Assembly (NCBI RefSeq): GCF_030433675.1
Contig: NZ_JAROCB010000001.1
Coordinates: forward strand, 248,001 to 312,000
Reading direction: 5' to 3'
DNA length: 64,000 nt
Source of the DNA: Leifsonia virtsii
Lineage (GTDB): Bacteria; Actinomycetota; Actinomycetes; Actinomycetales; Microbacteriaceae
Of this stretch, positions 46,720 to 55,626 are shown piece by piece; within the stretch, counting starts at the first letter, position 1; each line of letters opens with the position of its first letter. The notes beneath the pieces were generated by a model, which saw nothing but the letters and a program-made list of their open reading frames with translations, did no database searches and was not told where the DNA came from. The position numbers and the translations under genes are program-made.

Positions 46720-48261
46720 ATGAGCCCCTCCCGCGTCCTGGTCACCGGCGCCACCGGCTACATCGGCGGCCGGCTGGTGCCGCGGCTGCTCGCCCGTGGG
46801 TACGCCGTGCGCGTGCTGGCGCGCTCGCCGCAGAAGCTGACCGACGTCCCGTGGGCGGGCGAGGTGGAGGTGGTCGAGGGCGACCTGCACGACCGGGATG
46901 CGGTCGAGCGCGCCACGGCGGACGTGGATGTCGTCTACTACCTCGTGCACTCGATGCGGGCGCGCGGCGACTTCGAGGACGAGGAGTCCGCGGCGGCCAG
47001 GACCGTGGCCGCCGCTGCGAAAGCCGCCGGCGTACGCCGCATCGTCTACCTCGGCGCACTGCACCCGGACGGCCCGCTCTCCCGTCACCTTCGCTCGCGG
47101 GTCGCGGTCGGCCGCATCCTGCTGGAGTCCGGCGTGCCGACGGTCGTGCTGCAGGCCGGCGTCGTGATCGGGTCGGGGTCGGCGTCGTTCGAGATGATCC
47201 GCCACCTCACCGAGGTGCTGCCGTACATGCCGGCGCCGCGCTGGGTGCGCAACCGCATCCAGCCGATCGCCATCCGCGACGTGCTGCACTACCTGCTCGC
47301 CGCGGCCGAGCTGCCGCCCGAGGTCTCGCGCGCCTTCGACATCGGCGGTCCCGACATCCTGCGCTACGGCCAGATGATGAACGCGTACGCGGTGGAGGCG
47401 GGGCTGCGGCAGCGTCCGATCGCCTCCCTCCCGGTGTTCACGCCGTGGCTCGCGTCGCAGTGGGTGAACCTGGTGACGCCCATCCCGCGCAGCCTGGCGG
47501 TGCCGATCATCGAGTCGTTGCAGTACGACTGCGTGATGCGCGAGCACGACATCGACGCCGTCATCCCGCCGCCTGCGGAGGGACTGACCGGCTACCGTCG
47601 CGCCGTGCGGCTGGCGCTCGCGAAGGAGCGCGCCGGCGAGGTGGAGACCAGCTGGCAGGACGCCTCTGTGGCCGGGGCGCCCAGCGACCCGCTGCCGAGC
47701 GACCCGGAGTGGTCCGGCCACACGGTGTACACGGATCTGCGGGAGCGGGACTCGTCGGCCGACCCCGAGCTGCTCTGGCGCGTGGTGGAGGGCATCGGCG
47801 GCGAGCGGGGCTGGTACTCGTTCCCGCTCGCCTGGGCCCTGCGCGGCTGGGCCGACAAGCTGGTCGGCGGTGTCGGGCTCCGCCGGGGGCGGCGCGACGC
47901 GGACCATCTGAACACCGGAGACGCGCTCGACTGGTGGCGGGTGGAGCGGATCGAGCGGGGGAGGAGCCTGCGGCTGCGGGCCGAGATGCTCGTCCCGGGC
48001 CGGGCATGGCTGGAGCTCGCGGTGCGGCCGCGGGAGGGCGGCGGATCGCAGTACCGGCAGCGCGCGGTGTTCTTCCCGCGCGGGCTCGCCGGGCGGCTGT
48101 ACTGGTTCGCGATCCTGCCGTTCCACGGCGTGATCTTCAACGGGATGGCGAACCGGATCGTCTACGAGGCCGAGCACCCGGGCGCGGCGAGCCGGGTGGC
48201 CGCGCCTCCGGACGGCCCGCTTCGCGGCGACGCGGACGCGGACGCGGACGCTGGACGCTAG
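46720..48261 (+). CDS. NAD(P)-binding SDR-like protein with DUF2867 domain
   Basis: Protein of 513 residues. The N-terminal ~300 residues are an atypical short-chain dehydrogenase (VLVTGATGYIGGRLVPRLL nucleotide-binding loop, VYYLVHSM, RIVYLGAL), like YbjT-type NAD(P)H-binding proteins. The C-terminal ~190 residues are a DUF2867 domain (WYSFPLAWALRGWADKLVGGVGLRRGR, LDWWRVERIERG, FNGMANRIVYEA). The substrate is unknown. TACGCT (46708-46713) ends 6 bases before the ATG. The tail is an Asp-Ala repeat. Its stop shares the bases CTAG (48258-48261) with the stop of the convergent MarR gene. Confidence 0.87.
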   Translation: MSPSRVLVTGATGYIGGRLVPRLLARGYAVRVLARSPQKLTDVPWAGEVEVVEGDLHDRDAVERATADVDVVYYLVHSMRARGDFEDEESAAARTVAAAAKAAGVRRIVYLGALHPDGPLSRHLRSRVAVGRILLESGVPTVVLQAGVVIGSGSASFEMIRHLTEVLPYMPAPRWVRNRIQPIAIRDVLHYLLAAAELPPEVSRAFDIGGPDILRYGQMMNAYAVEAGLRQRPIASLPVFTPWLASQWVNLVTPIPRSLAVPIIESLQYDCVMREHDIDAVIPPPAEGLTGYRRAVRLALAKERAGEVETSWQDASVAGAPSDPLPSDPEWSGHTVYTDLRERDSSADPELLWRVVEGIGGERGWYSFPLAWALRGWADKLVGGVGLRRGRRDADHLNTGDALDWWRVERIERGRSLRLRAEMLVPGRAWLELAVRPREGGGSQYRQRAVFFPRGLAGRLYWFAILPFHGVIFNGMANRIVYEAEHPGAASRVAAPPDGPLRGDADADADAGR

Positions 48262-48866
48262 TGCGCCGGGGCGGCCGGCGCCGGGTCGTCGTCCGCTGCA
48301 GCCGCGGCCGTGGTCAGCGTCGTCGCGCTGAGGTCCTCCAGGAACCGGGTGACGGTCTCGCGGTCGGCGGGGCTGAGCGAGCGGACGAGCTCGAACCGCC
48401 TGGCGTGCTGCAGCCCCATCGTGCGGCGCACCTCCCGGTGGGTCTCCGGCGTGATCTCGACGGTCACGGCGCGGCGGTCGGTCGGGTGGGGGCGGCGGAC
48501 GACGTGCCCGGCCCGCTCCAGACGGTCGAGCAGCTTGGTGGTGGAGGCGGTGGAGATGTGCAGATGGTCGGAGAGGGCCCCGGCGGTCACCGGGACGTCG
48601 GCGTTCATGGAGGCGATGATGTACCGCAGCGCCTTCATGTCGGTCTCGTTGAGCTTCAGGTGCGCGCGGGAGGCGAAGCTGAGCCGCTGGTCGGCGTCGC
48701 GCCAGGCCCGCATCGCCGCCATGAGCCGCACGACCTGGGCCAGCTCCTCCTCGCTGAGGTCGTCGTGGCGCACCAGCTCCTGCCGCGGATCGATCACCCT
48801 CGGATCGATCATGGACGCCGAGATGCGACGTGCGTCGCGGCGCGCGTCGTCCCGGGCCGGTGTCAT
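48258..48866 (-). CDS. MarR-family regulator, probable carotenoid repressor (CrtR-like)
   Basis: Winged-helix regulator of 202 residues. The MarR core (~65-175) contains NETDMKALRYIIA, PVTAGALSDHLHISTASTTKLLDRLE (recognition helix) and RRPHPTDRRAVTVEIT (wing). I start it at ATG 48866: ATCCTA (48874-48879; TAGGAT on the coding strand) ends 7 bases upstream, whereas the ATG at 48875 lies inside that -10. It is divergent from crtE across 76 bases, as CrtR is from the crt operon in C. glutamicum, where prenyl diphosphates release the repressor. Control of this operon is therefore likely; the operator is not resolved by eye, though GCTA-containing repeats occur at 48900-48926. Confidence 0.85.
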   Translation of the reverse strand: MTPARDDARRDARRISASMIDPRVIDPRQELVRHDDLSEEELAQVVRLMAAMRAWRDADQRLSFASRAHLKLNETDMKALRYIIASMNADVPVTAGALSDHLHISTASTTKLLDRLERAGHVVRRPHPTDRRAVTVEITPETHREVRRTMGLQHARRFELVRSLSPADRETVTRFLEDLSATTLTTAAAAADDDPAPAAPAH

Positions 48867-48942
48867 GGGATCCATCCTATTCCCATCTGTAAGAAGCGTG
48901 CTAGGTTATTTGCTATCCAGGCTAGACAAGGGAGCGCCGGTC

Positions 48943-50070
48943 ATGACACAGCTGCACCCCCAGACACGGATCCCTGAGCGGGAGACGGCCGGAGACGGCA
49001 CCGCCGTCGACACGGCCGCCATCGACGCCGACCTCCGCAAGGTCGAGGACCGCCTCGGCCGTTACTTCGCCGACCGCCTCCACGCCGCCGCCGGTTTCGA
49101 CCCCGCGTACCGCCGCCTCTGGGCGAGCGCGAGGGAGGCCGCCGACGGCGGCAAGCGCATCCGTCCCCGCTTCCTGCTCACCGCCCACCGCGGACTCGGC
49201 GGCGGCGCGGACGACGCCGCGATCACCGCCGGGGTCGCGTACGAACTCCTGCACACCGCTTTCCTGCTGCACGACGACGTGATCGACGGCGACACGATCC
49301 GCCGCGGCCGGCCGAACGTCGCGGGCGCCTTCGCCGCGGACGCCACCGCTCGCGGCGCCGACGCGGCCCGCGGTCGACGCTGGGGCGAGGCCGGAGCCAT
49401 CCTGGCCGGCGATCTGCTCCTGCACGCTGCGCCGTCCGTGCTGGCGCGTGCCGACGTGGACGAGTGGACGCGCGAGCGCCTCCTCGACATCCTCGACCAC
49501 GGCGTCTTCGTGACCGCCGCGGGCGAGCTCTCCGACGTGGCCCTGGCCGAGCGCCTGGGACCTGCGCATCCGGCGCTGGAGGACGTGCTCGCCATGACCG
49601 AGCACAAGACCGCCGCGTACTCGGTGTCGGGTCCGCTGATGACCGGGGCCGTGCTCGCCGGGGCGGGGGAGGACGTGCTCACCCCGCTCGCCGAGTTCGG
49701 CCGGCTCGTCGGCATCGCCTTCCAGCTCGGCGACGACCTGCTCGGGGTGTTCGGCGCCGAGGACGTGACGGGCAAGAGCATCGTCAGTGACCTCCGGCAG
49801 GGCAAGGAGACCTCCCTCATCGCGTACGCCCGGGGCACCGCCCGCTGGCAGGAGGTCGCGCACTCGCTCGGCCGAGGCGACCTGGCGCCGGGGGAGGCCG
49901 GCCGCCTCGCCACCGTGCTGGAGGAGTGCGGCGCGCGACGGTTCGTCGAGCGGCTGCTGGAGCAGCACGTCGAGAGCGCCGTCGCGGTGCTGGCCACCCC
50001 TTCCATCCCGTCGGGTCTCGCCGAGACCCTCACCGGCGTGGCACGATCGTGCATCGGGAGGATCGCATGA
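48943..50070 (+). CDS. crtE: Geranylgeranyl diphosphate synthase
   Basis: Trans-prenyl diphosphate synthase of 375 residues making the C20 precursor of carotenoids. The first Asp-rich motif is LLHDDVIDGD (~110-119) and the second GDDLLGVFG (~264-272), with GGKRIRPRF for diphosphate binding. AAGGGAG lies 9 bases before ATG 48943. First gene of crtE-crtB-crtI-crtYe-crtYf-crtEb, all overlapping by ATGA or GTGA, so one mRNA and coupled translation are expected. Product chain length (C20 against longer) is inferred from the pathway. Confidence 0.93.
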   Translation: MTQLHPQTRIPERETAGDGTAVDTAAIDADLRKVEDRLGRYFADRLHAAAGFDPAYRRLWASAREAADGGKRIRPRFLLTAHRGLGGGADDAAITAGVAYELLHTAFLLHDDVIDGDTIRRGRPNVAGAFAADATARGADAARGRRWGEAGAILAGDLLLHAAPSVLARADVDEWTRERLLDILDHGVFVTAAGELSDVALAERLGPAHPALEDVLAMTEHKTAAYSVSGPLMTGAVLAGAGEDVLTPLAEFGRLVGIAFQLGDDLLGVFGAEDVTGKSIVSDLRQGKETSLIAYARGTARWQEVAHSLGRGDLAPGEAGRLATVLEECGARRFVERLLEQHVESAVAVLATPSIPSGLAETLTGVARSCIGRIA

Positions 50071-50978
50071 CCCGCGCGCCGGAGGCTCCCGCGAGCACCG
50101 CTCCCACGGACCTCGCCACCTACACGGACGCCGCTCACGCCGGTGCGGCGACCATCATCCACGCGTACTCGACGTCGTTCGGGATGGCGACCCGCCTTCT
50201 GGCGCCGCAGGTGCGGCCACGGGTGGAGGACGTGTACGCCCTGGTGCGCATCGCCGACGAAATCGTCGACGGCGCGGCCGCGGAGGCCGGACTCGACCTG
50301 GACGACCAGCGCGCCCTGCTCGACGCCCTGGAGCAGGACACCGAGCGTGCGATGCGCACCGGCTACAGCGCGAACCTCGTCGTGCACTCCTTCGCCGTGA
50401 CCGCCCGGGCGACCGGGATCGGTGTCGACCTGACGCGTCCGTTCTTCTCCTCGATGCGCCGCGACCTGAGCCCCGTCGACTTCACGGCGGAGGAGTTGCG
50501 CGAGTACATCTACGGCTCGGCCGAGGTGGTCGGACTGATGTGCCTGAAGGTGTTCCTGGCCGACCGCCCGGTTCCGGAGGCGTCGCGCCTGCGGCTCGAG
50601 GCGGGCGCGCGGAGGCTGGGCGCCGCGTTCCAGAAGATCAACTTCCTCCGCGACCTCGCCGTCGACTGGTCCGAGCTCGGCCGGAGCTACTTCCCCGGCA
50701 TCGACCCGGCGCGGCTGACCGAGCGGCAGAAGCTGGCCCTGGTCGTCGACATCGACTGCGACCTCGGTGCTGCGGCGGACGCCATCCCGGAGCTGCCGGA
50801 CAACTGCCGGCGGGCGATCGCCGCGGCGCACGGCCTGTTCGGCGAGCTGAGCGACCGCATCCGGGCCACGCCCGCCTCGGAGCTGCTCACCCGTCGGATC
50901 AGCGTGCCGACGCGGGTGAAGCTCGCCATCCTGGCCAAGGCGACCGTCTCGTCCGCACGCGCTGGGGCGTCGTCGTGA
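50067..50978 (+). CDS. crtB: Phytoene synthase
   Basis: Head-to-head condensation of two geranylgeranyl diphosphates to 15-cis-phytoene. The 303-residue protein shows SFGMATRLLAP, the first Asp motif VRIADEIVDG (~66-75), the signature YIYGSAEVVGLMCLKVF and the second Asp motif NFLRDLAVDWSELGRSYFP. It overlaps crtE as ATGA and crtI as GTGA. Confidence 0.95.
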   Translation: MTRAPEAPASTAPTDLATYTDAAHAGAATIIHAYSTSFGMATRLLAPQVRPRVEDVYALVRIADEIVDGAAAEAGLDLDDQRALLDALEQDTERAMRTGYSANLVVHSFAVTARATGIGVDLTRPFFSSMRRDLSPVDFTAEELREYIYGSAEVVGLMCLKVFLADRPVPEASRLRLEAGARRLGAAFQKINFLRDLAVDWSELGRSYFPGIDPARLTERQKLALVVDIDCDLGAAADAIPELPDNCRRAIAAAHGLFGELSDRIRATPASELLTRRISVPTRVKLAILAKATVSSARAGASS

Positions 50979-52567
50979 GCGGGCAGCGCGTCGCGATCGT
51001 CGGCGGCGGCATCGCGGGACTCGCGACCGCGGCGCTGCTCGCCCGCGAGGGGCACACGGTGACGCTGCTGGAGCAGAACGCGACCGTCGGCGGACGCGCG
51101 GGCTCGTGGGAGCACGACGGCTTCCGGTTCGACACCGGCCCGTCGTGGTACCTGATGCCCGAGGTGTTCGACCACTTCTTCCGGCTATGCGGCACCTCCA
51201 CCCAGGAGCAGCTGGACCTCGTGACGCTCGACCCGGGCTACCGCGTGTTCTCGGAGGACGGCCGGCCACCGCTCGACATCCGCGCCGACGGCGCCGCCAA
51301 CCGCGAGCTGTTCGAACGCGAGGAGCCCGGCGCGGGCGATGCTCTCGACCGGTACCTGAAGGGCGCCGCCGAGACCTACCGGCTCGCCGTCGACCGCTTC
51401 CTCTACAGCACCTTCGCCGACCTGCGCCCGCTGCTCGCGCCGGAGCTGCTCCGTCGCCTCCCGAGGCTCCTCCGGCTGCTGGTGGAGCCCCTCGACCGCT
51501 ACGCCGCCGGTTTCGTGAAGGACGTGCGGCTGCGCCAGGTTCTCGGCTATCCGGCGGTCTTCCTCGGCACGTCGCCCGACCGCGCCCCGAGCATGTACCA
51601 CCTGATGAGCCACCTCGACCTCGACGACGGCGTGCGCTACCCGCTCGGCGGGTTCACGGAGCTCATCGAGCGCATCGCCGCTCTCGCCTCCTACGCGGGC
51701 GCACGCATCGTCACCGGGGCCCGCGTCACCGCCATCCGCACGACCGAGGCCACGCCCCGGCCCCGCGCGGCGGGCGTCGACTACCGGGATGCCGCAGGCG
51801 ACCTCCACACCGTCGAGGCCGACGTCGTCGTCTCGGCCGCCGACCTGCACCACACCGAGACGGAGCTGCTGCCCGAGCGCCTGCGCACGCACCCCGAGAA
51901 GAGCTGGGACCGCCGCGACCCCGGACCGGGCGTGGTGCTCGCCATGCTGGGCGTGCGCGGCCGGCTTCCGCAGCTGACGCACCACAACCTGTTCTTCACC
52001 ACCGACTGGGAGGCGAACTTCCAGACGATCTACGGCCCCGATCCCGGCATCCCCGACCCGGCCTCGCTGTACGTGTGCATGCCGAGCGAGACCGACCCGG
52101 ACGTGGCGCCCGAGGGGTACGAGAACCTGTTCGTGCTCATCCCGGTGCCGGCCGACGTGTCGCTCGGCGCCGGCGGGGTCGACGGCGCGGGCGACCGGGC
52201 GATCGAGCGCGCGGCCGACGCCGCCATCGCCCAGATCGCCGCCTGGGCGGGCATCCCCGACCTGGCCGACCGCATCGTCCTGCGCCGCACGGTCGGCCCG
52301 GACGACTTCGCCACCGACTTCAACGCCTGGCGCGGCGGAGCCCTCGGCCCCGCGCACACGCTCCGCCAGAGCGCGTTCTTCCGGCCCGGCGACGCCTCCA
52401 AGAAGGTGGACGGCCTCTTCTACGCCGGATGCTCCACCATCCCCGGCATCGGCCTGCCGATGTGCCTGATCAGCGCCGAACTCGTCGTGAAGCGCCTGCG
52501 CGGCGACGGCGGCGCGGGCCCGCTCCCGGAGCCGCTCCCGGCCCCGCAGGCGGAGCGCGTGCAGTGA
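50975..52567 (+). CDS. crtI: Phytoene desaturase
   Basis: FAD-dependent desaturase that converts phytoene to lycopene. The 530-residue protein has the N-terminal dinucleotide fold VAIVGGGIAGLATAALLAREGH, the family segment GRAGSWEHDGFRFDTGPSWYL and the C-terminal CrtI signature FYAGCSTIPGIGLPMCLISA. GTG 50975 overlaps the crtB stop. The end is Pro/Glu-rich. Position three in the operon matches the coryneform C50 carotenoid clusters. Confidence 0.95.
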   Translation: MSGQRVAIVGGGIAGLATAALLAREGHTVTLLEQNATVGGRAGSWEHDGFRFDTGPSWYLMPEVFDHFFRLCGTSTQEQLDLVTLDPGYRVFSEDGRPPLDIRADGAANRELFEREEPGAGDALDRYLKGAAETYRLAVDRFLYSTFADLRPLLAPELLRRLPRLLRLLVEPLDRYAAGFVKDVRLRQVLGYPAVFLGTSPDRAPSMYHLMSHLDLDDGVRYPLGGFTELIERIAALASYAGARIVTGARVTAIRTTEATPRPRAAGVDYRDAAGDLHTVEADVVVSAADLHHTETELLPERLRTHPEKSWDRRDPGPGVVLAMLGVRGRLPQLTHHNLFFTTDWEANFQTIYGPDPGIPDPASLYVCMPSETDPDVAPEGYENLFVLIPVPADVSLGAGGVDGAGDRAIERAADAAIAQIAAWAGIPDLADRIVLRRTVGPDDFATDFNAWRGGALGPAHTLRQSAFFRPGDASKKVDGLFYAGCSTIPGIGLPMCLISAELVVKRLRGDGGAGPLPEPLPAPQAERVQ

Positions 52568-52890
52568 GCCTGCTGTACCTCGCCTGCCTGCTGCTCTCCC
52601 TCGGTGCGATGGTCCTGCTCGACGCGCGCTTCCGCCTGGTGTTCTGGCGGGATGCGCGACGCGCGACGATCGTGCTGGCCGTCGGTCTCGTGTTCTTCCT
52701 GGCCTGGGATGCGGCCGGGATCGCCCTCGGGGTCTTCGCGCGAGGCGGCTCGCCCTACATGACCGGCGTGGAGGTGGCGCCCGAGCTCCCGCTGGAGGAG
52801 ATCTTCTTCCTGCTGTTCCTCTGCTACCTGACACTGGTGCTGATCTTCGGCGGCAGGGCCGTCCTCGACCGGTGGGGGAGCCGCCGGTGA
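52564..52890 (+). CDS. crtYe: C50 carotenoid epsilon-cyclase subunit CrtYe-like
   Basis: Small membrane protein of 108 residues with three hydrophobic helices and the conserved acidic motif PELPLEEIFFLLF (~74-86) of heterodimeric lycopene cyclases. In C. glutamicum, CrtYe with CrtYf cyclises flavuxanthin to decaprenoxanthin. GTG 52564 overlaps crtI, and the stop overlaps the next gene. Ring type (epsilon or beta) cannot be read from the sequence with certainty. Confidence 0.85.
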   Translation: MSLLYLACLLLSLGAMVLLDARFRLVFWRDARRATIVLAVGLVFFLAWDAAGIALGVFARGGSPYMTGVEVAPELPLEEIFFLLFLCYLTLVLIFGGRAVLDRWGSRR

Positions 52891-53213
52891 CCTACGCGCT
52901 GCTCAGCCTCGTCTTCCTCCTGCTCGCCGCCGCGGTGCTGGGGGTGGCGCTCGCCCTCGCACCCGACCGGCGTGCTCTGGTCCGCCGCTGGTGGCGGCCG
53001 GTCCTCCTTGCGGCCGTCGTGGTGTTCGTGCTCACGGCGGTGTTCGACAACGCGATGATCGCCGTCGGCCTGATGACCTACTCCGCCGCCCACACCAGCG
53101 GTGCCACACTGGGGCTCGTGCCGATCGAGGACTTCTCCTACCCGCTCGCCGCGCTGCTGCTGCTGCCCGCGCTCTGGCTGCTGACGCGCCGTCGCCCGGG
53201 GGAGAGGCCGTGA
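52887..53213 (+). CDS. crtYf: C50 carotenoid cyclase subunit CrtYf-like
   Basis: Second 108-residue cyclase subunit with three hydrophobic helices and the motif LVPIEDFSYPL (~77-87), the counterpart of the acidic motif in CrtYe. It also has FDNAMIAVGLMTYS, typical of lycopene cyclase domains. Start GTG 52887 is in the last codon of crtYe. The two subunits are expected to act only as a complex. Confidence 0.85.
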   Translation: MTYALLSLVFLLLAAAVLGVALALAPDRRALVRRWWRPVLLAAVVVFVLTAVFDNAMIAVGLMTYSAAHTSGATLGLVPIEDFSYPLAALLLLPALWLLTRRRPGERP

Positions 53214-54088
53214 CCGCCGTGGCGCCCGCGCCCTTCCGGCAGCTGCTGCTGGCGTCGCGGCCGCTCAGCTGGATCAACACCGCCTTCCCGTTCGCCGCGG
53301 CATACCTGCTCACCACCGGGCGCGTGGATGCGACGTTCGTGGTCGGCACGGTCTTCTTCCTCATCCCGTACAACCTGGCGATGTACGGCATCAACGACGT
53401 GTTCGACTACGAGTCCGACCTGCGCAACCCGCGCAAGGGCGGCGCCGAGGGAGCCCTGCTCGACCGGTCGGCGCACCGCAGGACGCTCATCGCCGCGGTG
53501 GTGTCGACCGTGCCGTTCGTCGTCTACCTCGTCGTCGTCGGGTCGCCGCTGTCGTGGCTGGTGCTCGCGTTCTCGCTGTTCGCCGTGGTCGCCTACTCGG
53601 TGAAGGGGCTGCGATTCAAGGAAGTGCCGTTCCTGGATTCGGCGACCTCCAGCGTCCACTTCGTCAGCCCGGCGCTGTACGGCCTGGTGCTCGCCGGGGC
53701 CGTGTTCACCCCCGCGCTGTGGCTGGTGCTGCTCGCCTTCTTCCTCTGGGGCGTCGGCAGCCACGCCTTCGGGGCGGTGCAGGATGTCGTGCCCGACCGC
53801 GAGGCCGGCATCGCCTCCATCGCGACCGCCATCGGCGCCGCCGCCACCGTGCGCCTGGCGATGGCCGCGTGGGCGCTGGCGGGCGTCGCCATGCTGTTCA
53901 CGCCGTGGCCGGGACCGCTCGCCGCGCTGCTCGCGCTGCCGTACCTCGCGGCCGCCGCGCCCTACCGGTCGATCGCCGACGGGGACGCGGCCGCCGCGAA
54001 CCGCGGCTGGCGCCGCTTCCTCTGGATCAACTACGCCTGCGGGTTCCTGGTGACGATGCTGCTCATCTGGTGGGCCGCCATCCGCTGA
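53210..54088 (+). CDS. crtEb: Lycopene elongase (UbiA-type prenyltransferase)
   Basis: Membrane prenyltransferase of 292 residues that adds C5 units to both ends of lycopene in C50 pathways. The two Asp motifs are NDVFDYESD (~63-71) and DVVPDREAG (~187-195), with about eight helices. The UbiA family also makes quinones, but its place as last gene in the crt operon points to CrtEb. GTG 53210 overlaps crtYf. The gene set as a whole predicts a yellow decaprenoxanthin-type pigment. Confidence 0.9.
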   Translation: MTAVAPAPFRQLLLASRPLSWINTAFPFAAAYLLTTGRVDATFVVGTVFFLIPYNLAMYGINDVFDYESDLRNPRKGGAEGALLDRSAHRRTLIAAVVSTVPFVVYLVVVGSPLSWLVLAFSLFAVVAYSVKGLRFKEVPFLDSATSSVHFVSPALYGLVLAGAVFTPALWLVLLAFFLWGVGSHAFGAVQDVVPDREAGIASIATAIGAAATVRLAMAAWALAGVAMLFTPWPGPLAALLALPYLAAAAPYRSIADGDAAAANRGWRRFLWINYACGFLVTMLLIWWAAIR

Positions 54089-54099
54089 GCGCGGCCGGC

Positions 54100-54480
54100 T
54101 CAGTCGCGCTTCGGCAGCTGCTGCAGCGTCCAGGCGTTGCCGTCGGGGTCGGTGAAGTCGACGAAGCGGCCCCAGGCGAGGTCGGCGACGCCCCGGGCGT
54201 CGACGCCGTGCTCCGTGAGGTGTGCGAGGGCGGCGTCCGCATCCGGCACCACGATCTGCAGGCCCTTCATCGTTCCGGGCGCCATGTCGGTCAGGCCCTC
54301 GCCGAAGGCGATGGAGCACGCCGAGCCGGGAGGGGTGATCTGCACGAACCGCAGGTCGTCGGAGACCCGGTGGTCGTGGTCGGCGTTCCAGCCGAGCGCA
54401 TCCACATAGAACGCCTTCGCCCGGTCGACGTCGGTGACGGGGAGGATGATGAGCTCGATGCGCCAGTCGCTGATGGTCAT
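54100..54480 (-). CDS. VOC family protein
   Basis: Glyoxalase-fold protein of 126 residues: LIILPVTDVDRAKAFYVDALGWNADHDH, then VVPDADAALAHLTEHGV and the terminal VDFTDPDGNAWTLQQLP. GGAAGGGA precedes the ATG on this strand. It converges on crtEb with 11 bases between. The substrate is unknown; sequences of this subtype are often annotated as glyoxalase/dioxygenase superfamily. Confidence 0.85.
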   Translation of the reverse strand: MTISDWRIELIILPVTDVDRAKAFYVDALGWNADHDHRVSDDLRFVQITPPGSACSIAFGEGLTDMAPGTMKGLQIVVPDADAALAHLTEHGVDARGVADLAWGRFVDFTDPDGNAWTLQQLPKRD

Positions 54481-54631
54481 GGTCGGTTCCCTTCCGTTTC
54501 GGTGATTCCACGCTAGAACCGCTTGCGGTCAGCTTCTGGCCGCAATCGGAATTCGGCGATTTCGCGGACGCGCACGCTATCGTCGTAATCCCCGCCCCGG
54601 CCAGAACCGAAAGCGAACGAGACCCCCACCG

Positions 54632-55582
54632 ATGAGCGACTCCCCGGCATCGCCCACCCCGTACGAGGTGCTCGGCGTCCGGCCGGACGCGCCGCTGGAC
54701 GAACTGCGCCGCGCGTACCGCAGGCTGCTGCGCGAGACGCACCCCGACACCGGGGGGACCGCGGCCGCGTTCCAGGCAGTGCAGGAGGCGTGGGAGCTCA
54801 TCGGCGACCCGGAGGACCGCGCCCGCTACGACCGCGGCGAGAGCGTCTCGGTCGACGCGGTCGCAGGCGACTCGGCCGGCGGCGGTTTCAGCGCGACCTT
54901 CCACGCCGCCGGGCGGTCCGCCTCGCGCGGGTCCAGCGTCCGCGCCCGCAGCTACGGCCACCCGGGCGGGCGCGCCCGCGAGCGCTTCCTCGGCCTGATG
55001 CGCGAGTGGATGGGCCGGGGCACCGACGACCGCGACCCCTACGACCCGGCGCTGGTGCGCTCTGCGCCGCGCGAGATCCGCAGGCTGCTGGCGGAGGCGC
55101 TCGCCGAGGAGGCGACGGCGCGCGCGGTCTCCGGCCTCGGCATCGGCTTCACGATCTGGAACGACGTCGCCGTCCATCCGTCGACCGACGCCAAGCTCGA
55201 CCACATCGTCCTCGGCCCGGCCGGCCTGTTCGCCGTGCGCTCGGCCGACTGGGGCGGGCGGGTGAAACTGGCGAAGGGCGAGCTCGCCGGGGCGGACATC
55301 GCGCCGGGCGAGGAGCCCTTCCACGACCTCTACCGCGCGGCGAAGAGCTTCGGGCGACAGGCGGGCGTGCGGTTCACGGGCTACATCGTGGTGGTGCCGG
55401 ATGCCGACCTCAACGTGCCGTACGACGTCATCCGCCGCGGCCGCCTGGCCGGGGCGATGGTGGTGCGCCGCTCGCTGCTGCCGCGCGTGCTGCGCGACGG
55501 GGCGAACGCGGCGGGGCGCGAGAGCGTGGACCGCGCGTTCGAGCTGCGGACGCGGCTGCAGGAGGCCGTCCGCTTCGTGTAG
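54632..55582 (+). CDS. J-domain protein fused to a NERD nuclease-related domain
   Basis: Protein of 316 residues. Residues ~10-72 are a J domain with the HPD motif (RRLLRETHPDTGGTAAAFQAVQEAW), which in DnaJ proteins stimulates Hsp70 ATPase. After a Gly/Ser/Arg linker, residues ~175-290 look like a NERD domain: AKLDHIVLGPAGLFAVRSADWGG and RAAKSFGRQAGVRFTGYIVVVPDADL. NERD is thought to be nuclease-related but is poorly characterised. No GrpE/DnaK gene is near. The first ATG at 54632 has only a weak purine-rich ribosome site. The NERD call is less certain than the J domain. Confidence 0.8.
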   Translation: MSDSPASPTPYEVLGVRPDAPLDELRRAYRRLLRETHPDTGGTAAAFQAVQEAWELIGDPEDRARYDRGESVSVDAVAGDSAGGGFSATFHAAGRSASRGSSVRARSYGHPGGRARERFLGLMREWMGRGTDDRDPYDPALVRSAPREIRRLLAEALAEEATARAVSGLGIGFTIWNDVAVHPSTDAKLDHIVLGPAGLFAVRSADWGGRVKLAKGELAGADIAPGEEPFHDLYRAAKSFGRQAGVRFTGYIVVVPDADLNVPYDVIRRGRLAGAMVVRRSLLPRVLRDGANAAGRESVDRAFELRTRLQEAVRFV

Positions 55583-55626
55583 TGCGGTCTGGACATCCCG
55601 CCGCGCGGGGGAGCAGAGTGGGCGGC

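Noticed and set aside
48241-48258. GACGCG triplet repeat at the end of the SDR gene as a regulatory repeat
   Set aside because: It simply codes the Asp-Ala tail and shows no symmetry or spacing beyond the codon repeat.
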